In this document: piece after piece, positions 19,356 to 27,841 of the stretch
Layout: each line of letters begins with the position of its first letter
How positions within the stretch are numbered: the stretch's first letter is position 1
Assembly (NCBI GenBank): GCA_949451655.1
Contig: CASTST010000008.1
Location: 1-35,968 of the forward strand
Reading direction: 5' to 3'
DNA: 35,968 nt
From: an uncultured Eubacteriales bacterium
Lineage (GTDB): Bacteria > Bacillota > Clostridia > Oscillospirales > CAG-272
The notes under the pieces: model-generated
What the model saw: the letters and a program-made list of their open reading frames with translations, nothing else
The model's database searches: none
Told to the model about the DNA's origin: nothing
Position numbers and translations under genes: made by a program

Positions 19356-19505
19356 TCCCCTTGTGCCGGAGCTTGTTAAACGCCCCCACAGGGGATCCTG
19401 TGCCACAAGCAAAAGAGAATCAAGGCCTCCATGTGAGGATCCACTACGTGGCTCCATAGGGGGCTGTCAGCCAAGCGCAGCGGTGCTGACTGGGGGATTG
19501 TTTGT
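19356..19505. repeat. half-copy D of the intergenic element (one arm only; core and second arm missing)
   Basis: CCCCTTGTGCCGGAGCTTG...CCATGTGAGGATCCACTACGTGGCTCCATAGGGGGCTGTCAGCCAAGCGCAGCGGTGCTGACTGGGGGATTGTTT. Confidence 0.85.
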
Positions 19506-19540
19506 GTTTGGGAATTTTTTTAATGTCATGTACCCAATTA

Positions 19541-19573
19541 AAAACACCGCCCTGTAATAGGGCGGTGTTTTTT
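19541..19573. terminator. bidirectional rho-independent terminator
   Basis: AAAAACACCGCCCTGTAATAGGGCGGTGTTTTTT between convergent genes. Confidence 0.9.
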
Positions 19574-21193
19574 CTATCCTCCAAAAGAGGATGCGCCGAA
19601 TACGGCTGCAATATATTTTGCAATGTCCGTGTTTTCTACAAGCGTGCTGTGGAATATTTCCGTTCCCCAGCCCATGGCACACACCGGAACAGGTACGCCG
19701 GTATGTTCTCCGTCAGACGTCCATGTGTAACTGCCATCCTCTAAAACAGTCAGCCCTCCGGTTTCATGGTCGGCGGTGACAATTACGGCAACATCAGGAT
19801 GACATGCGGCTGTAAGCGCCGCATAAGCCACGCATTCATTGAGCCGGTACACTGTGCGTACCGTTTCATTGTAGTCCAATCTGGTGGCGTATTTGTCGAT
19901 CATAGCTTCTTCTGCCATCAGGAAAAAACCACTGTTGTTGACGGATGCCGCATGAATCGCTTTTTCAAACTGTTCCGGCAGTGTGTCGTCGTCATAATTA
20001 CACCAGAGAAAATCGCATGCAAGTTCACTTTCTGCCAGCGCTTCCTGCTGCTGCTGAATTACGCTGTAATCGAACCGGTAATTGTGATGTGTTAAAAATC
20101 CGTTGGGCGTAGCTCCGGTAATCCGGTCGGATGAGAGGATTGCGGTGGTTCGCCCGGAAAGAGAGGCAAGCTCACGCACATTTTGAACGGAGCGCAGAGA
20201 ATCGGCGTTACCGCCTAAAAATGTGTCCGGACGCATGCCAAGGACACCGTTGCGGGTTTTCCATCCGGTAGCGAGAGCAGTTGCGGACGCAGCAGAGTCT
20301 GTTACCCCGCCAAGCTGATTTGCTGTAGCGGCAGAACCGATTGCAGGAAACTGCTTCGCCCAGAATGTGTCAATTGTTTCTGCCTGGAGCGGTGTGCTTC
20401 CGGTTTCCGGTTCCTGTACATATGCTTTTGAATCACATGCCATGCGAATGTGGTTTTCCCCCATTCCGTCGCCGATGATCAGAATTACGCTGGAAGCGGG
20501 CTGCGGCTGGTATTCCCGGATGAGCTTGTCTCCGGGGACAGTGATTGCAGCATGAGCGTTCCAGGCGTCACTGCTGCTCAGCAGTGTATGCGTCAGATAC
20601 CCCACGCCGCCGCCTACCATAAAGTCTTTTCCAAGGAGAACAATTTTAGATTTTTCCGTATAAATCATATAGGAAAGGGGATCGAACTGAAGTTCACATG
20701 CACTTTCCTTTCGGTTGGTGTCTCCGATTAGAATTTCAAATTCTGTTTCAGCTTTGTCGTCTGTGACAATGGGAATGTGAGCATCACAGTTCATTTCTAA
20801 AAAGTCTTTTAATTGGCCGGCAGCCCAAAGGGCAAAAGTTTTATCCTCTTTCGGAATCACGATCTGATACTGATCCAATTCGATTCCGTTCAGTGTGACA
20901 GAAGCATATCGGGTGCCGGGCTTGCTGATGCCTGCAAGATATTGAAGCAGGACATCTGCATCGGTTTGAGTGATTGCCCCGTCAAAGCTTACATCCGCAT
21001 TTTCTTTGGAAATGGGGGTGAATCTGCCGGACAAATACCGATGCAGCGTATATGCATCGCAAACGTCCACCACACCGTCTCCATTTACATCGCCAATCAG
21101 ATAATCCGAATGCAGGGCGCATCCTGTCCACAGAAAGAGTATGGAAAATAGAATTGCTGCAAGCAGCAGCGGTATGCGTTTTTTTGTCATCAT
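19574..21193 (-). CDS. alkaline phosphatase-family lipoprotein with N-terminal dockerin and GH67-N-like module
   Basis: Lipobox LWTGCAL; dockerin IGDVNGDGVVDVCDAYTLHRYLSG...ADVSFDGAITQTDADVLLQYLAG; VILIIGDGMGENHIRMA, GVTDSAASATALATGWKTRNGVLGM, VIVTADHETGGLTV. Confidence 0.9.
   Translation of the reverse strand: MMTKKRIPLLLAAILFSILFLWTGCALHSDYLIGDVNGDGVVDVCDAYTLHRYLSGRFTPISKENADVSFDGAITQTDADVLLQYLAGISKPGTRYASVTLNGIELDQYQIVIPKEDKTFALWAAGQLKDFLEMNCDAHIPIVTDDKAETEFEILIGDTNRKESACELQFDPLSYMIYTEKSKIVLLGKDFMVGGGVGYLTHTLLSSSDAWNAHAAITVPGDKLIREYQPQPASSVILIIGDGMGENHIRMACDSKAYVQEPETGSTPLQAETIDTFWAKQFPAIGSAATANQLGGVTDSAASATALATGWKTRNGVLGMRPDTFLGGNADSLRSVQNVRELASLSGRTTAILSSDRITGATPNGFLTHHNYRFDYSVIQQQQEALAESELACDFLWCNYDDDTLPEQFEKAIHAASVNNSGFFLMAEEAMIDKYATRLDYNETVRTVYRLNECVAYAALTAACHPDVAVIVTADHETGGLTVLEDGSYTWTSDGEHTGVPVPVCAMGWGTEIFHSTLVENTDIAKYIAAVFGASSFGG
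20924..21094 (-). other. dockerin-like domain in the alkaline phosphatase
   Basis: DVNGDGVVDVCD canonical loop; second loop DVSFDGAITQTD degenerate. Confidence 0.75.
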
Positions 21194-21214
21194 GCAATAG
21201 GAATAGGCGGCAAA

Positions 21215-22525
21215 TTAAAACCGCATGCGTTTTTTCCCTTTCTTCTGGCGCAGAATTGCTGTGCCAAAAATATAAATCAGTGTAAAAATGACTGCGGCTA
21301 TCAATGTAATGATGAAAAAGCGGCTTTTGGTAAATTGCTCGATTTTGTACAGCCCGTACAGCAGATCGTTTCTGGTTACATCTGTTGTGGCAACAAGCTG
21401 GGATGTTCCCAGTATATTTCCCTGATAAATTGCAGTGACACTGCCTACAACTTGTCCTTCATGTACCGGCGCCTGCAATTCCTTGCTGTTTGTACTGTAG
21501 CTGATTTCAATTTCTTCTTCCACATTCACATCAGCGGGGAGATATACCCGCAGGGTGTCGGTGGAAACCAGCGTTACATAGTCTACCGCTGTAGATAGTG
21601 TTACGGGAATTTCACAAACGATTTGTTCGGGGGACAGGACCTGTGTATATGTGAAAGAATCAAATGCCCATTTCAGCAGATTGGTTATATTGATGTAAGA
21701 ATAAACCTGTCCGTTTATGGTGTCGGCGCCCATTACCACTGCGATATATGTGAGTTCCCCGTCGGTAGCAGCAGTTACGACGCAGTGTCCGCCTTGGGGG
21801 GTGGAACCTGCGTTCATGCCCCGTGCCTGATCGTTATAGTAATTTTTATCGTAATAAACGGAAAGCAAACAGTTTCGGTTGTGCAGTGTGCGTGCGGCGG
21901 AAGTATTGGTTGCAGGCATGGAATATCGTACAGAGGAGGTGGCTTCCATAAATAAGTCGAGCCCGTAGGCATATTTTGCAATCTGCGCCGTATCCTCGGC
22001 GGTGGTATACATGTTTTCATCGTGCATGCCGGTGGGGTTGGTGTAATGGGTATGATGGGCGCCAAGCTCCTTGGCTTTTGTGTTCATCAGCGTTACAAAT
22101 TCTTCTGTGGATCCGGAAACGGTGTGCGCCAGCACATAAGCAGCATCGTTTGCACCATTGACGAGCAGAGCACGGATCATACTGTCTATTGTAACGATTT
22201 CGCCGGCAGCAAGCCCGATATTGTTGCCGGATACTGCCGACAGCATACTTGACGTTACGGTGATGTTTTCGTCCAAGCGATCAGAAAGATTTTCTATGGC
22301 AAGGATACCCGTCATAATTTTTACGGTAGAGGTTGGATAGACCTGTTCTTCTGCATTTTGGGCGAAAACAGCTTTGTTGTTTTCCAAATTATATAGATAG
22401 ATGCCTTTTGCATTGGAAACAGTGGGATCCTCTAACGCTGCAGAGGGAACGGACAGTCCAATGCTTCCCATCGTTAGCAGAATCACTGAAATAAGGACTA
22501 ATGCAATTTTATTCTTCTTTTTCAC
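21215..22525 (-). CDS. serine-type D-Ala-D-Ala carboxypeptidase-like protein (PBP5/peptidase S11 family)
   Basis: SxxK PTSTVKIMTG, SxN SGNN, S11 layout, C-terminal TM and basic tail; GTG start after GAAAGGGG RBS. Confidence 0.88.
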   Translation of the reverse strand: MKKKNKIALVLISVILLTMGSIGLSVPSAALEDPTVSNAKGIYLYNLENNKAVFAQNAEEQVYPTSTVKIMTGILAIENLSDRLDENITVTSSMLSAVSGNNIGLAAGEIVTIDSMIRALLVNGANDAAYVLAHTVSGSTEEFVTLMNTKAKELGAHHTHYTNPTGMHDENMYTTAEDTAQIAKYAYGLDLFMEATSSVRYSMPATNTSAARTLHNRNCLLSVYYDKNYYNDQARGMNAGSTPQGGHCVVTAATDGELTYIAVVMGADTINGQVYSYINITNLLKWAFDSFTYTQVLSPEQIVCEIPVTLSTAVDYVTLVSTDTLRVYLPADVNVEEEIEISYSTNSKELQAPVHEGQVVGSVTAIYQGNILGTSQLVATTDVTRNDLLYGLYKIEQFTKSRFFIITLIAAVIFTLIYIFGTAILRQKKGKKRMRF

Positions 22526-22567
22526 GCGATTCTATCCCCTTTCTTAACATACAAGACAGGTTGGCAG

Positions 22568-23518
22568 TCAACCGCCGTAAGTTGCTTCAAAATAAGCGAT
22601 TGTTTTTTGTATATCCTGCTGCACCTGATTTTTCAGCTGCTGCACATTTTCAAATCGGATTTCATCCCGCAGCCGGTGATAGAATTCCACTTGGATTTCC
22701 TTTCCGTATAAAAGCCCGTTGTAGTCAATAATATGTGTCTCACAGTTTACCGGAACATTTCCGTCTGTGACTGTTGGACGGACACCGATGTTGGCAACGC
22801 CGAGGAAGATATCACCGCCTACGTTGCAGGTGCAGGCATAGATTCCGCCCCGCGGAATGATATGCCCTTTTGGAAAGCTTTGATTGATGGTGGGAATTCC
22901 AATGGTTCTGCCAAACTGCTTACCCCGTACCACGGGGAAGCAGATAGAGAAGGGATGCCCCAGCAGTTCGGAGGCAGATTCCATATTTCCGTCTAATATA
23001 CAGCCGCGGATCGCGCTGGACGAAACGATTCTGTTCTGACACAAAACCGGATTTTCCACAATAACCGGAATATTCACTCCGGCAAGATATTTGCGCAGTG
23101 CGTCTGCGTCCCCTGTGCCGCCTTTGCCAAACCGGAAATTGAACCCGCAGACAACGCTTCCTGCACGGATTTGATCGGGCAGATACTGCATTGCAAATAC
23201 AGCGGGCGTCATAGAGCGAATGGTTTCGAAATCTTCCAGAATGGCGTAATCCAAACCGCAGGCTGCAAACAGCCGCAGCTTGGACTGGATGTCTGTAAGA
23301 GCAGGCGCTGGATTTACCGCTTTTGCCAAGCTGGTAAAGGACCATGCGGCGCTGACCGGGCAGCCTGCCTCTTTGGCGCGGGTAAACAGCCTTTGATGTC
23401 CCCTGTGCACCCCATCAAAATTCCCCAGCGCTACGGCAGCGCCGGGAGGCAGTGTGTCCACCTTTTCATATGCAGGCGCGCCAGTCGCCGGATCCGTTGA
23501 TAGTTTATAAATGATCAC
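22568..23518 (-). CDS. ribF: bifunctional riboflavin kinase/FAD synthetase
   Basis: VALGNFDGVHRGHQRLF, VCGFNFRFGKGGTGDADALR, GIPTINQSFPKGHIIPRGGIYACTC; GTG start at 23518 with AGGAGG RBS preferred over the upstream ATG. Confidence 0.95.
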   Translation of the reverse strand: MIIYKLSTDPATGAPAYEKVDTLPPGAAVALGNFDGVHRGHQRLFTRAKEAGCPVSAAWSFTSLAKAVNPAPALTDIQSKLRLFAACGLDYAILEDFETIRSMTPAVFAMQYLPDQIRAGSVVCGFNFRFGKGGTGDADALRKYLAGVNIPVIVENPVLCQNRIVSSSAIRGCILDGNMESASELLGHPFSICFPVVRGKQFGRTIGIPTINQSFPKGHIIPRGGIYACTCNVGGDIFLGVANIGVRPTVTDGNVPVNCETHIIDYNGLLYGKEIQVEFYHRLRDEIRFENVQQLKNQVQQDIQKTIAYFEATYGG

Positions 23519-23553
23519 GGACTGTTCCTCCTGTCGGATCATTTCTCAGGGGA

Positions 23554-23814
23554 TCAGTTCAGCCCCAAATAATATTTTACGAGTGCGCCCATCAATTCAT
23601 CCCGGTCAATCCGGCAGATCAGCGCCCGTGCGTTTTTATGATTGGTGATATAGGTAGGATCTTCCGATAAAATATATCCTACCATTTGGTTTATGGGATC
23701 GTATCCCTTTTCCTGCAGTGCCTGATACACTGCGGTGAGAATATCCCGGATGGTTCTGTCCCGCTCATCATGCAGGGAAAAGGTTTGTGTTTTTGCGTGC
23801 GGTTGGTTTGCCAT
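23554..23814 (-). CDS. ireB: IreB family regulatory phosphoprotein (UPF0297)
   Basis: Full-length match: [65 protein letters not shown]. Confidence 0.95.
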   Translation of the reverse strand: MANQPHAKTQTFSLHDERDRTIRDILTAVYQALQEKGYDPINQMVGYILSEDPTYITNHKNARALICRIDRDELMGALVKYYLGLN

Positions 23815-23834
23815 TTGCCAGTCTCCTTTTAATA

Positions 23835-24758
23835 TTAGCCGATTTGCTCAATGTCATATGGGGTAGCTTGGTAAACGAAATAGTTCAGCCAGTTTGAATA
23901 AAGTAAGTTTGCATGGCTGCGCCAGGTGACGATGGGTTCTTTTGTATCATCATCGCCGGGAAAGTAGTTTTCCGGCACATGGGGATGCAGTCCTGCGGCT
24001 TTGTCCCGCAGATATTCACCTTTTAAGGTGTTTCCGTCGTATTCAGGGTGCCCCGTTATGAAAATCTGACTGCCGCCCTGATTGGATACTGCAAACACAC
24101 CTACCCGGTCCTCTTCGCCGGATGCGAGAATTTTCAGTTCCGGTACAGCTTCCACATCCTGCCGGTGTATGGCAGTATGGCGGGAATGGGGCGCCATGAA
24201 GCTGTCGTCAAAGCCGCGCAGAAGAATCGAAGTTTTCCGGTCCTTTTTATGGGGGAAGATGCCGGAAAGCTTTTCCGGCAGAAGATGCTTTTGTATGCCG
24301 TAATGGTAGTACAGTCCCGCCTGCGCTCCCCAGCATATATGCAGGGTGCTGGTCACATGAGTTTTCGACCATTCCATGATCCGGCATAGTTCATCCCAAT
24401 AGGCAACGTCTTCAAATTCCATTTTTTCCACGGGCGCGCCTGTAATTATCATGCCGTCGAACTTATAATCCATAACATCTTCATGGGTGCGGTAGAAAGA
24501 CAGCATGTGCTCGGTAGAGGTGTTGCGTGCTTTATGGGTTGCTGTATGGAGCAGAACCACTTCCACTTGCAGGGGCGTATTGCCCAGCAGTCGTGCCAAT
24601 TGGGTTTCTGTGGTGATTTTTGTGGGCATCAGATTTAGGATTGCGATTTTCAGGGGACGGATATCCTGTGTGATAGCACGGGTTTCCGTAATAACAAATA
24701 TATTTTCGCTTTGCAGGGTTTCCGTTGCGGGCAAAGCGTTTGGTATTTTGATTGGCAA
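23835..24758 (-). CDS. metA: homoserine O-acyltransferase, MetA type
   Basis: [61 protein letters not shown] start after GGAGG RBS. Confidence 0.95.
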   Translation of the reverse strand: MPIKIPNALPATETLQSENIFVITETRAITQDIRPLKIAILNLMPTKITTETQLARLLGNTPLQVEVVLLHTATHKARNTSTEHMLSFYRTHEDVMDYKFDGMIITGAPVEKMEFEDVAYWDELCRIMEWSKTHVTSTLHICWGAQAGLYYHYGIQKHLLPEKLSGIFPHKKDRKTSILLRGFDDSFMAPHSRHTAIHRQDVEAVPELKILASGEEDRVGVFAVSNQGGSQIFITGHPEYDGNTLKGEYLRDKAAGLHPHVPENYFPGDDDTKEPIVTWRSHANLLYSNWLNYFVYQATPYDIEQIG

Positions 24759-24781
24759 CGGTTTGTCCTCCGTTTTCGTTT

Positions 24782-26059
24782 TTATACTGCGGACAGAGCG
24801 TTTTCAATATCGGCAAGAATGTCGTTGATGTTTTCAATGCCTACAGACATGCGGATCAGATCCGCGCCGATGCCGGCGTCCACAAGCTGTTGGTCGGTAA
24901 GCTGTCGGTGCGTGGTGGAAGCGGGATGGAGCACGCTGGTGCGTGCGTCTGCAACATGAACCACAATCTGTGCAAGCTGCAGATGATTCATAAACTGCAT
25001 AGCGGCATCCCGTCCGCCCTTCACGCCGAAGGATACTACGCCGCAGGATTTTCCGCCCAGATATTTCACACATTTTTCATGCTGATCGGAGTCAGACAGC
25101 GCAGGATTTTTTACCCAGGTGATTTTGTCATGACCTGCCAGATATTTTGCCACGGCAAGACCGTTTTCGTAGTGGCGTTCCATACGGAGCGCAAGGGTTT
25201 CCAATCCCAGATTCAGGATATACATGGCAAGAGGCTGGGGACATGTTCCCAGATCCCGCATGAGCTGCACCCGTGCTTTGGTAATATATGCGGCAGCTCC
25301 AAAATCCCGAGTATATACCACGCCGTGGTAGCTTTCATCCGGCGTAGTCAGTTCCGGATATTTTCCGGAGGCTTCCCAGTTAAATTTTCCGCTGTCTACA
25401 ATTACGCCGCCGACAACGGACGCATGTCCGTCCATATATTTTGTGGTAGAATGGATCACAATATCCGCGCCGAAGGTAAAAGGACGGCAAAGAATCGGTG
25501 TTGCAAAGGTATTGTCCACAACGAGAGGGACGCTATGTGCATGGGCGATGCCTGCAAAGCGTTCGATATCCAGCACTTCCAGTGCAGGGTTTGCTATGGT
25601 TTCACCGAATACCAGGCGGGTTTTATCGTCAAACAGGGCGTGAATTTCGGCATCCGTCATATCCGGGGTAGCAAAGCGTACTTCAATGCCCATGCGCTTC
25701 ATGGTTACGGCAAACAGATTTACAGTACCGCCGTAGATTGTGGAGCAGGATATAAAGTTCTCGCCTGCGCTGGCAATATTCAGAATGGCAAGAAGAGACG
25801 CCGCCTGTCCCGATGAGGTACACAGTGCGCCAACGCCGCCTTCCAATGCTGCAATTTTTTCCTCTACACAGGAAACGGTGGGATTGGAAATTCTGGTATA
25901 CATATGTCCGGGCACGCTCAGATCGAACAGCTTTCCCAGATGCTCGCCGCTGTCGTATTTATATGTGGTGCTCTGATAGATCGGGAGCACACGGGCTTCA
26001 CCGTTTTCCGGTTTCCAGCCCTCCTGAATGCATTTTGTTTCTACGTGAAAGTCTTTCAT
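24782..26059 (-). CDS. metY: O-acetylhomoserine aminocarboxypropyltransferase/sulfhydrylase
   Basis: Cys/Met metabolism PLP enzyme: [63 protein letters not shown]. Confidence 0.93.
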   Translation of the reverse strand: MKDFHVETKCIQEGWKPENGEARVLPIYQSTTYKYDSGEHLGKLFDLSVPGHMYTRISNPTVSCVEEKIAALEGGVGALCTSSGQAASLLAILNIASAGENFISCSTIYGGTVNLFAVTMKRMGIEVRFATPDMTDAEIHALFDDKTRLVFGETIANPALEVLDIERFAGIAHAHSVPLVVDNTFATPILCRPFTFGADIVIHSTTKYMDGHASVVGGVIVDSGKFNWEASGKYPELTTPDESYHGVVYTRDFGAAAYITKARVQLMRDLGTCPQPLAMYILNLGLETLALRMERHYENGLAVAKYLAGHDKITWVKNPALSDSDQHEKCVKYLGGKSCGVVSFGVKGGRDAAMQFMNHLQLAQIVVHVADARTSVLHPASTTHRQLTDQQLVDAGIGADLIRMSVGIENINDILADIENALSAV

Positions 26060-26286
26060 ATACAGTCTCCAGTCCCGTTTTTTGGATTTATAATTTTATA
26101 GTAAAATACACAATATAGTATATAGTAATTTCCGATTGATTTCAATAGAATCCTGCTAAATTCACAGTAAATTCAGACTTTCGGGGGAATTTGAAGGGAA
26201 AACAGCTTGCATGCGTTCGGGATTTGTGGTATTATATACTGTATAGGAATTGTTTCATTCAGGTCAGCGGAAAGGAGAAATCGCTT

Positions 26287-27489
26287 ATGCCTATCAGTCA
26301 GAATGTCGGCGGGAAGCTTGGTATTTATGTGCATGTTCCCTTTTGCCGGAGCAAGTGCGCATACTGCGATTTTTATTCCTTTGTTCCGGGGGATGAAACG
26401 GTTTGTGAGCGGTATGTAAACGCGCTTCTTTCTCATATGGAATACTATAAAAGCGCTGTGGCGGAGCGTCTGCCGGACAGTGTGTATATTGGCGGCGGAA
26501 CGCCTACGGCACTTCCCGAGGAGCAGCTCCTGCGGATGATCCGCGGGGTGCGGCGTACTTTTCATCTTGCAAAAAATGCAGAATTTACCGTGGAGGTAAA
26601 TCCTGCCACTGCTTCTTATAAAACCTTTGTTCGCATGCGCAGAGCCGGGGTCAACCGGATCAGTATCGGACTGCAGTCTGCCGATCCAGGAGAATTGAAA
26701 GCGCTTTCCAGAATCCACAGCCGGGCAGACTTTGAGCAATGCTATCGGGACGCACGCCGGGCAAAAATTCAAAATATCAGTGTGGATCTGATGTTTGGCA
26801 TTCCCCGGCAGACGACCGAAAGTTTGCTGCGCTCAGTGGATTACGTTACACGCCTTCGTCCGGAGCATGTATCGCTGTATAATTTAAAAATCGAACCCGG
26901 CACGCCGTTTTATCAGAACAGGCGTCAGTTGGTGCTGCCGGATGAGGATACGGAATTTGAGATGTACGAGGCGGCCTGCGCACTTTTGGAAAGGCGTGGG
27001 TACAAGCAGTATGAAATCAGCAATTTTGCACAGCCTGGGAAAATGTGCAAGCACAATCTGAAATACTGGAACTGCGAGGAATATCTGGGGCTTGGCACCG
27101 GGGCACATTCCTATTTTAACGGGAACCGGTTTTCCTTTGTGCCGAATATTCAAGCATATATCAAGGGAATTGAACATATTGAGAGTGACATCGGCATCAC
27201 TGCGTCGTCGGAAGAAATCAAAGGCAAGGCGCGCATGGGCGAATATATCATGCTGAAGTTCCGGCTTGCGGAAGGGCTTCCCCTTGGAGAATTTCAGCGG
27301 ACGTTCGGCAGTGATTTTCTGGAGTTGTACGGATCCAAGCTTCCCTTTTATTTGAAGAAAGGATATATGGTGCGGCGGGGTGACAATATTGCGCTGACCC
27401 ATGCGGGCATGTTTGTATCCAATTATATTTTGTCGGATATATTGACCTTTGCGGACTTGAATGCAGTGTCGCCAGCGAACCAGTTTTGA
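26287..27489 (+). CDS. hemW: radical SAM coproporphyrinogen III oxidase-like / heme chaperone HemW
   Basis: LGIYVHVPFCRSKCAYCDFYSF CxxxCxxC motif, YIGGGTPTALPEEQL, ISIGLQSADPGELKALSRIH; AAAGGAG RBS at MPISQN. Confidence 0.93.
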   Translation: MPISQNVGGKLGIYVHVPFCRSKCAYCDFYSFVPGDETVCERYVNALLSHMEYYKSAVAERLPDSVYIGGGTPTALPEEQLLRMIRGVRRTFHLAKNAEFTVEVNPATASYKTFVRMRRAGVNRISIGLQSADPGELKALSRIHSRADFEQCYRDARRAKIQNISVDLMFGIPRQTTESLLRSVDYVTRLRPEHVSLYNLKIEPGTPFYQNRRQLVLPDEDTEFEMYEAACALLERRGYKQYEISNFAQPGKMCKHNLKYWNCEEYLGLGTGAHSYFNGNRFSFVPNIQAYIKGIEHIESDIGITASSEEIKGKARMGEYIMLKFRLAEGLPLGEFQRTFGSDFLELYGSKLPFYLKKGYMVRRGDNIALTHAGMFVSNYILSDILTFADLNAVSPANQF

Positions 27490-27497
27490 TAAGAAAG

Positions 27498-27525
27498 GGC
27501 TCCCCAATAGGGGAGCTTTTGTTTA
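27498..27525 (+). terminator. terminator-like hairpin after hemW
   Basis: GGGCTCCCCAATAGGGGAGCTTTTGTTT. Confidence 0.7.
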
Positions 27526-27533
27526 GTAAAAAT

Positions 27534-27757
27534 GTAAGGGCTCCCTTGTAAGGATCTACTGCGTGGCTCCAATACTAACAGTAAAGCCTCCCTTGTGCAA
27601 AGGGAGGTGGGTTTTGCGTAGCAAAACTCGGAGGGATTGTTTGCGTAAACTTCCGATTTGCAGATTTTCTGAAATGATAGCAGAAACAATCCCTCACCCG
27701 CTGCGCGGGAGCACCCTAGGATCCGCTATGCGGCTCCAGCACAAGGGAGCCTTTTAA
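27534..27757. repeat. palindromic intergenic element copy E (core ~27631-27695)
   Basis: GCCTCCCTTGTGCAAAGGGAGG - GTTTTGCGTAGCAAAAC - GAGGGATTGT...ACAATCCCTC - CCCGCTGCGCGGG - GGCTCCAGCACAAGGGAGCCTTTT. Confidence 0.9.
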
Positions 27758-27811
27758 TGTTGGATGTTGCGTGGAGCCCCTTTTGCAAAGGGATCTTTTT
27801 GTCTGTATAAT

Positions 27812-27841
27812 AAAAATGCTCCCCATCGGGGAGCATTTTTA
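27812..27841. terminator. rho-independent terminator of thrS
   Basis: AAAAATGCTCCCCATCGGGGAGCATTTTTA. Confidence 0.9.

Noticed and set aside
24752-25816. 354-aa plus-strand ORF antisense to metY
   Set aside because: Antisense to a well-supported enzyme; no domain signature.
26060-26286. S-box (SAM) riboswitch in front of metY/metA
   Set aside because: The short AT-rich divergent region is too small and lacks S-box conserved motifs.
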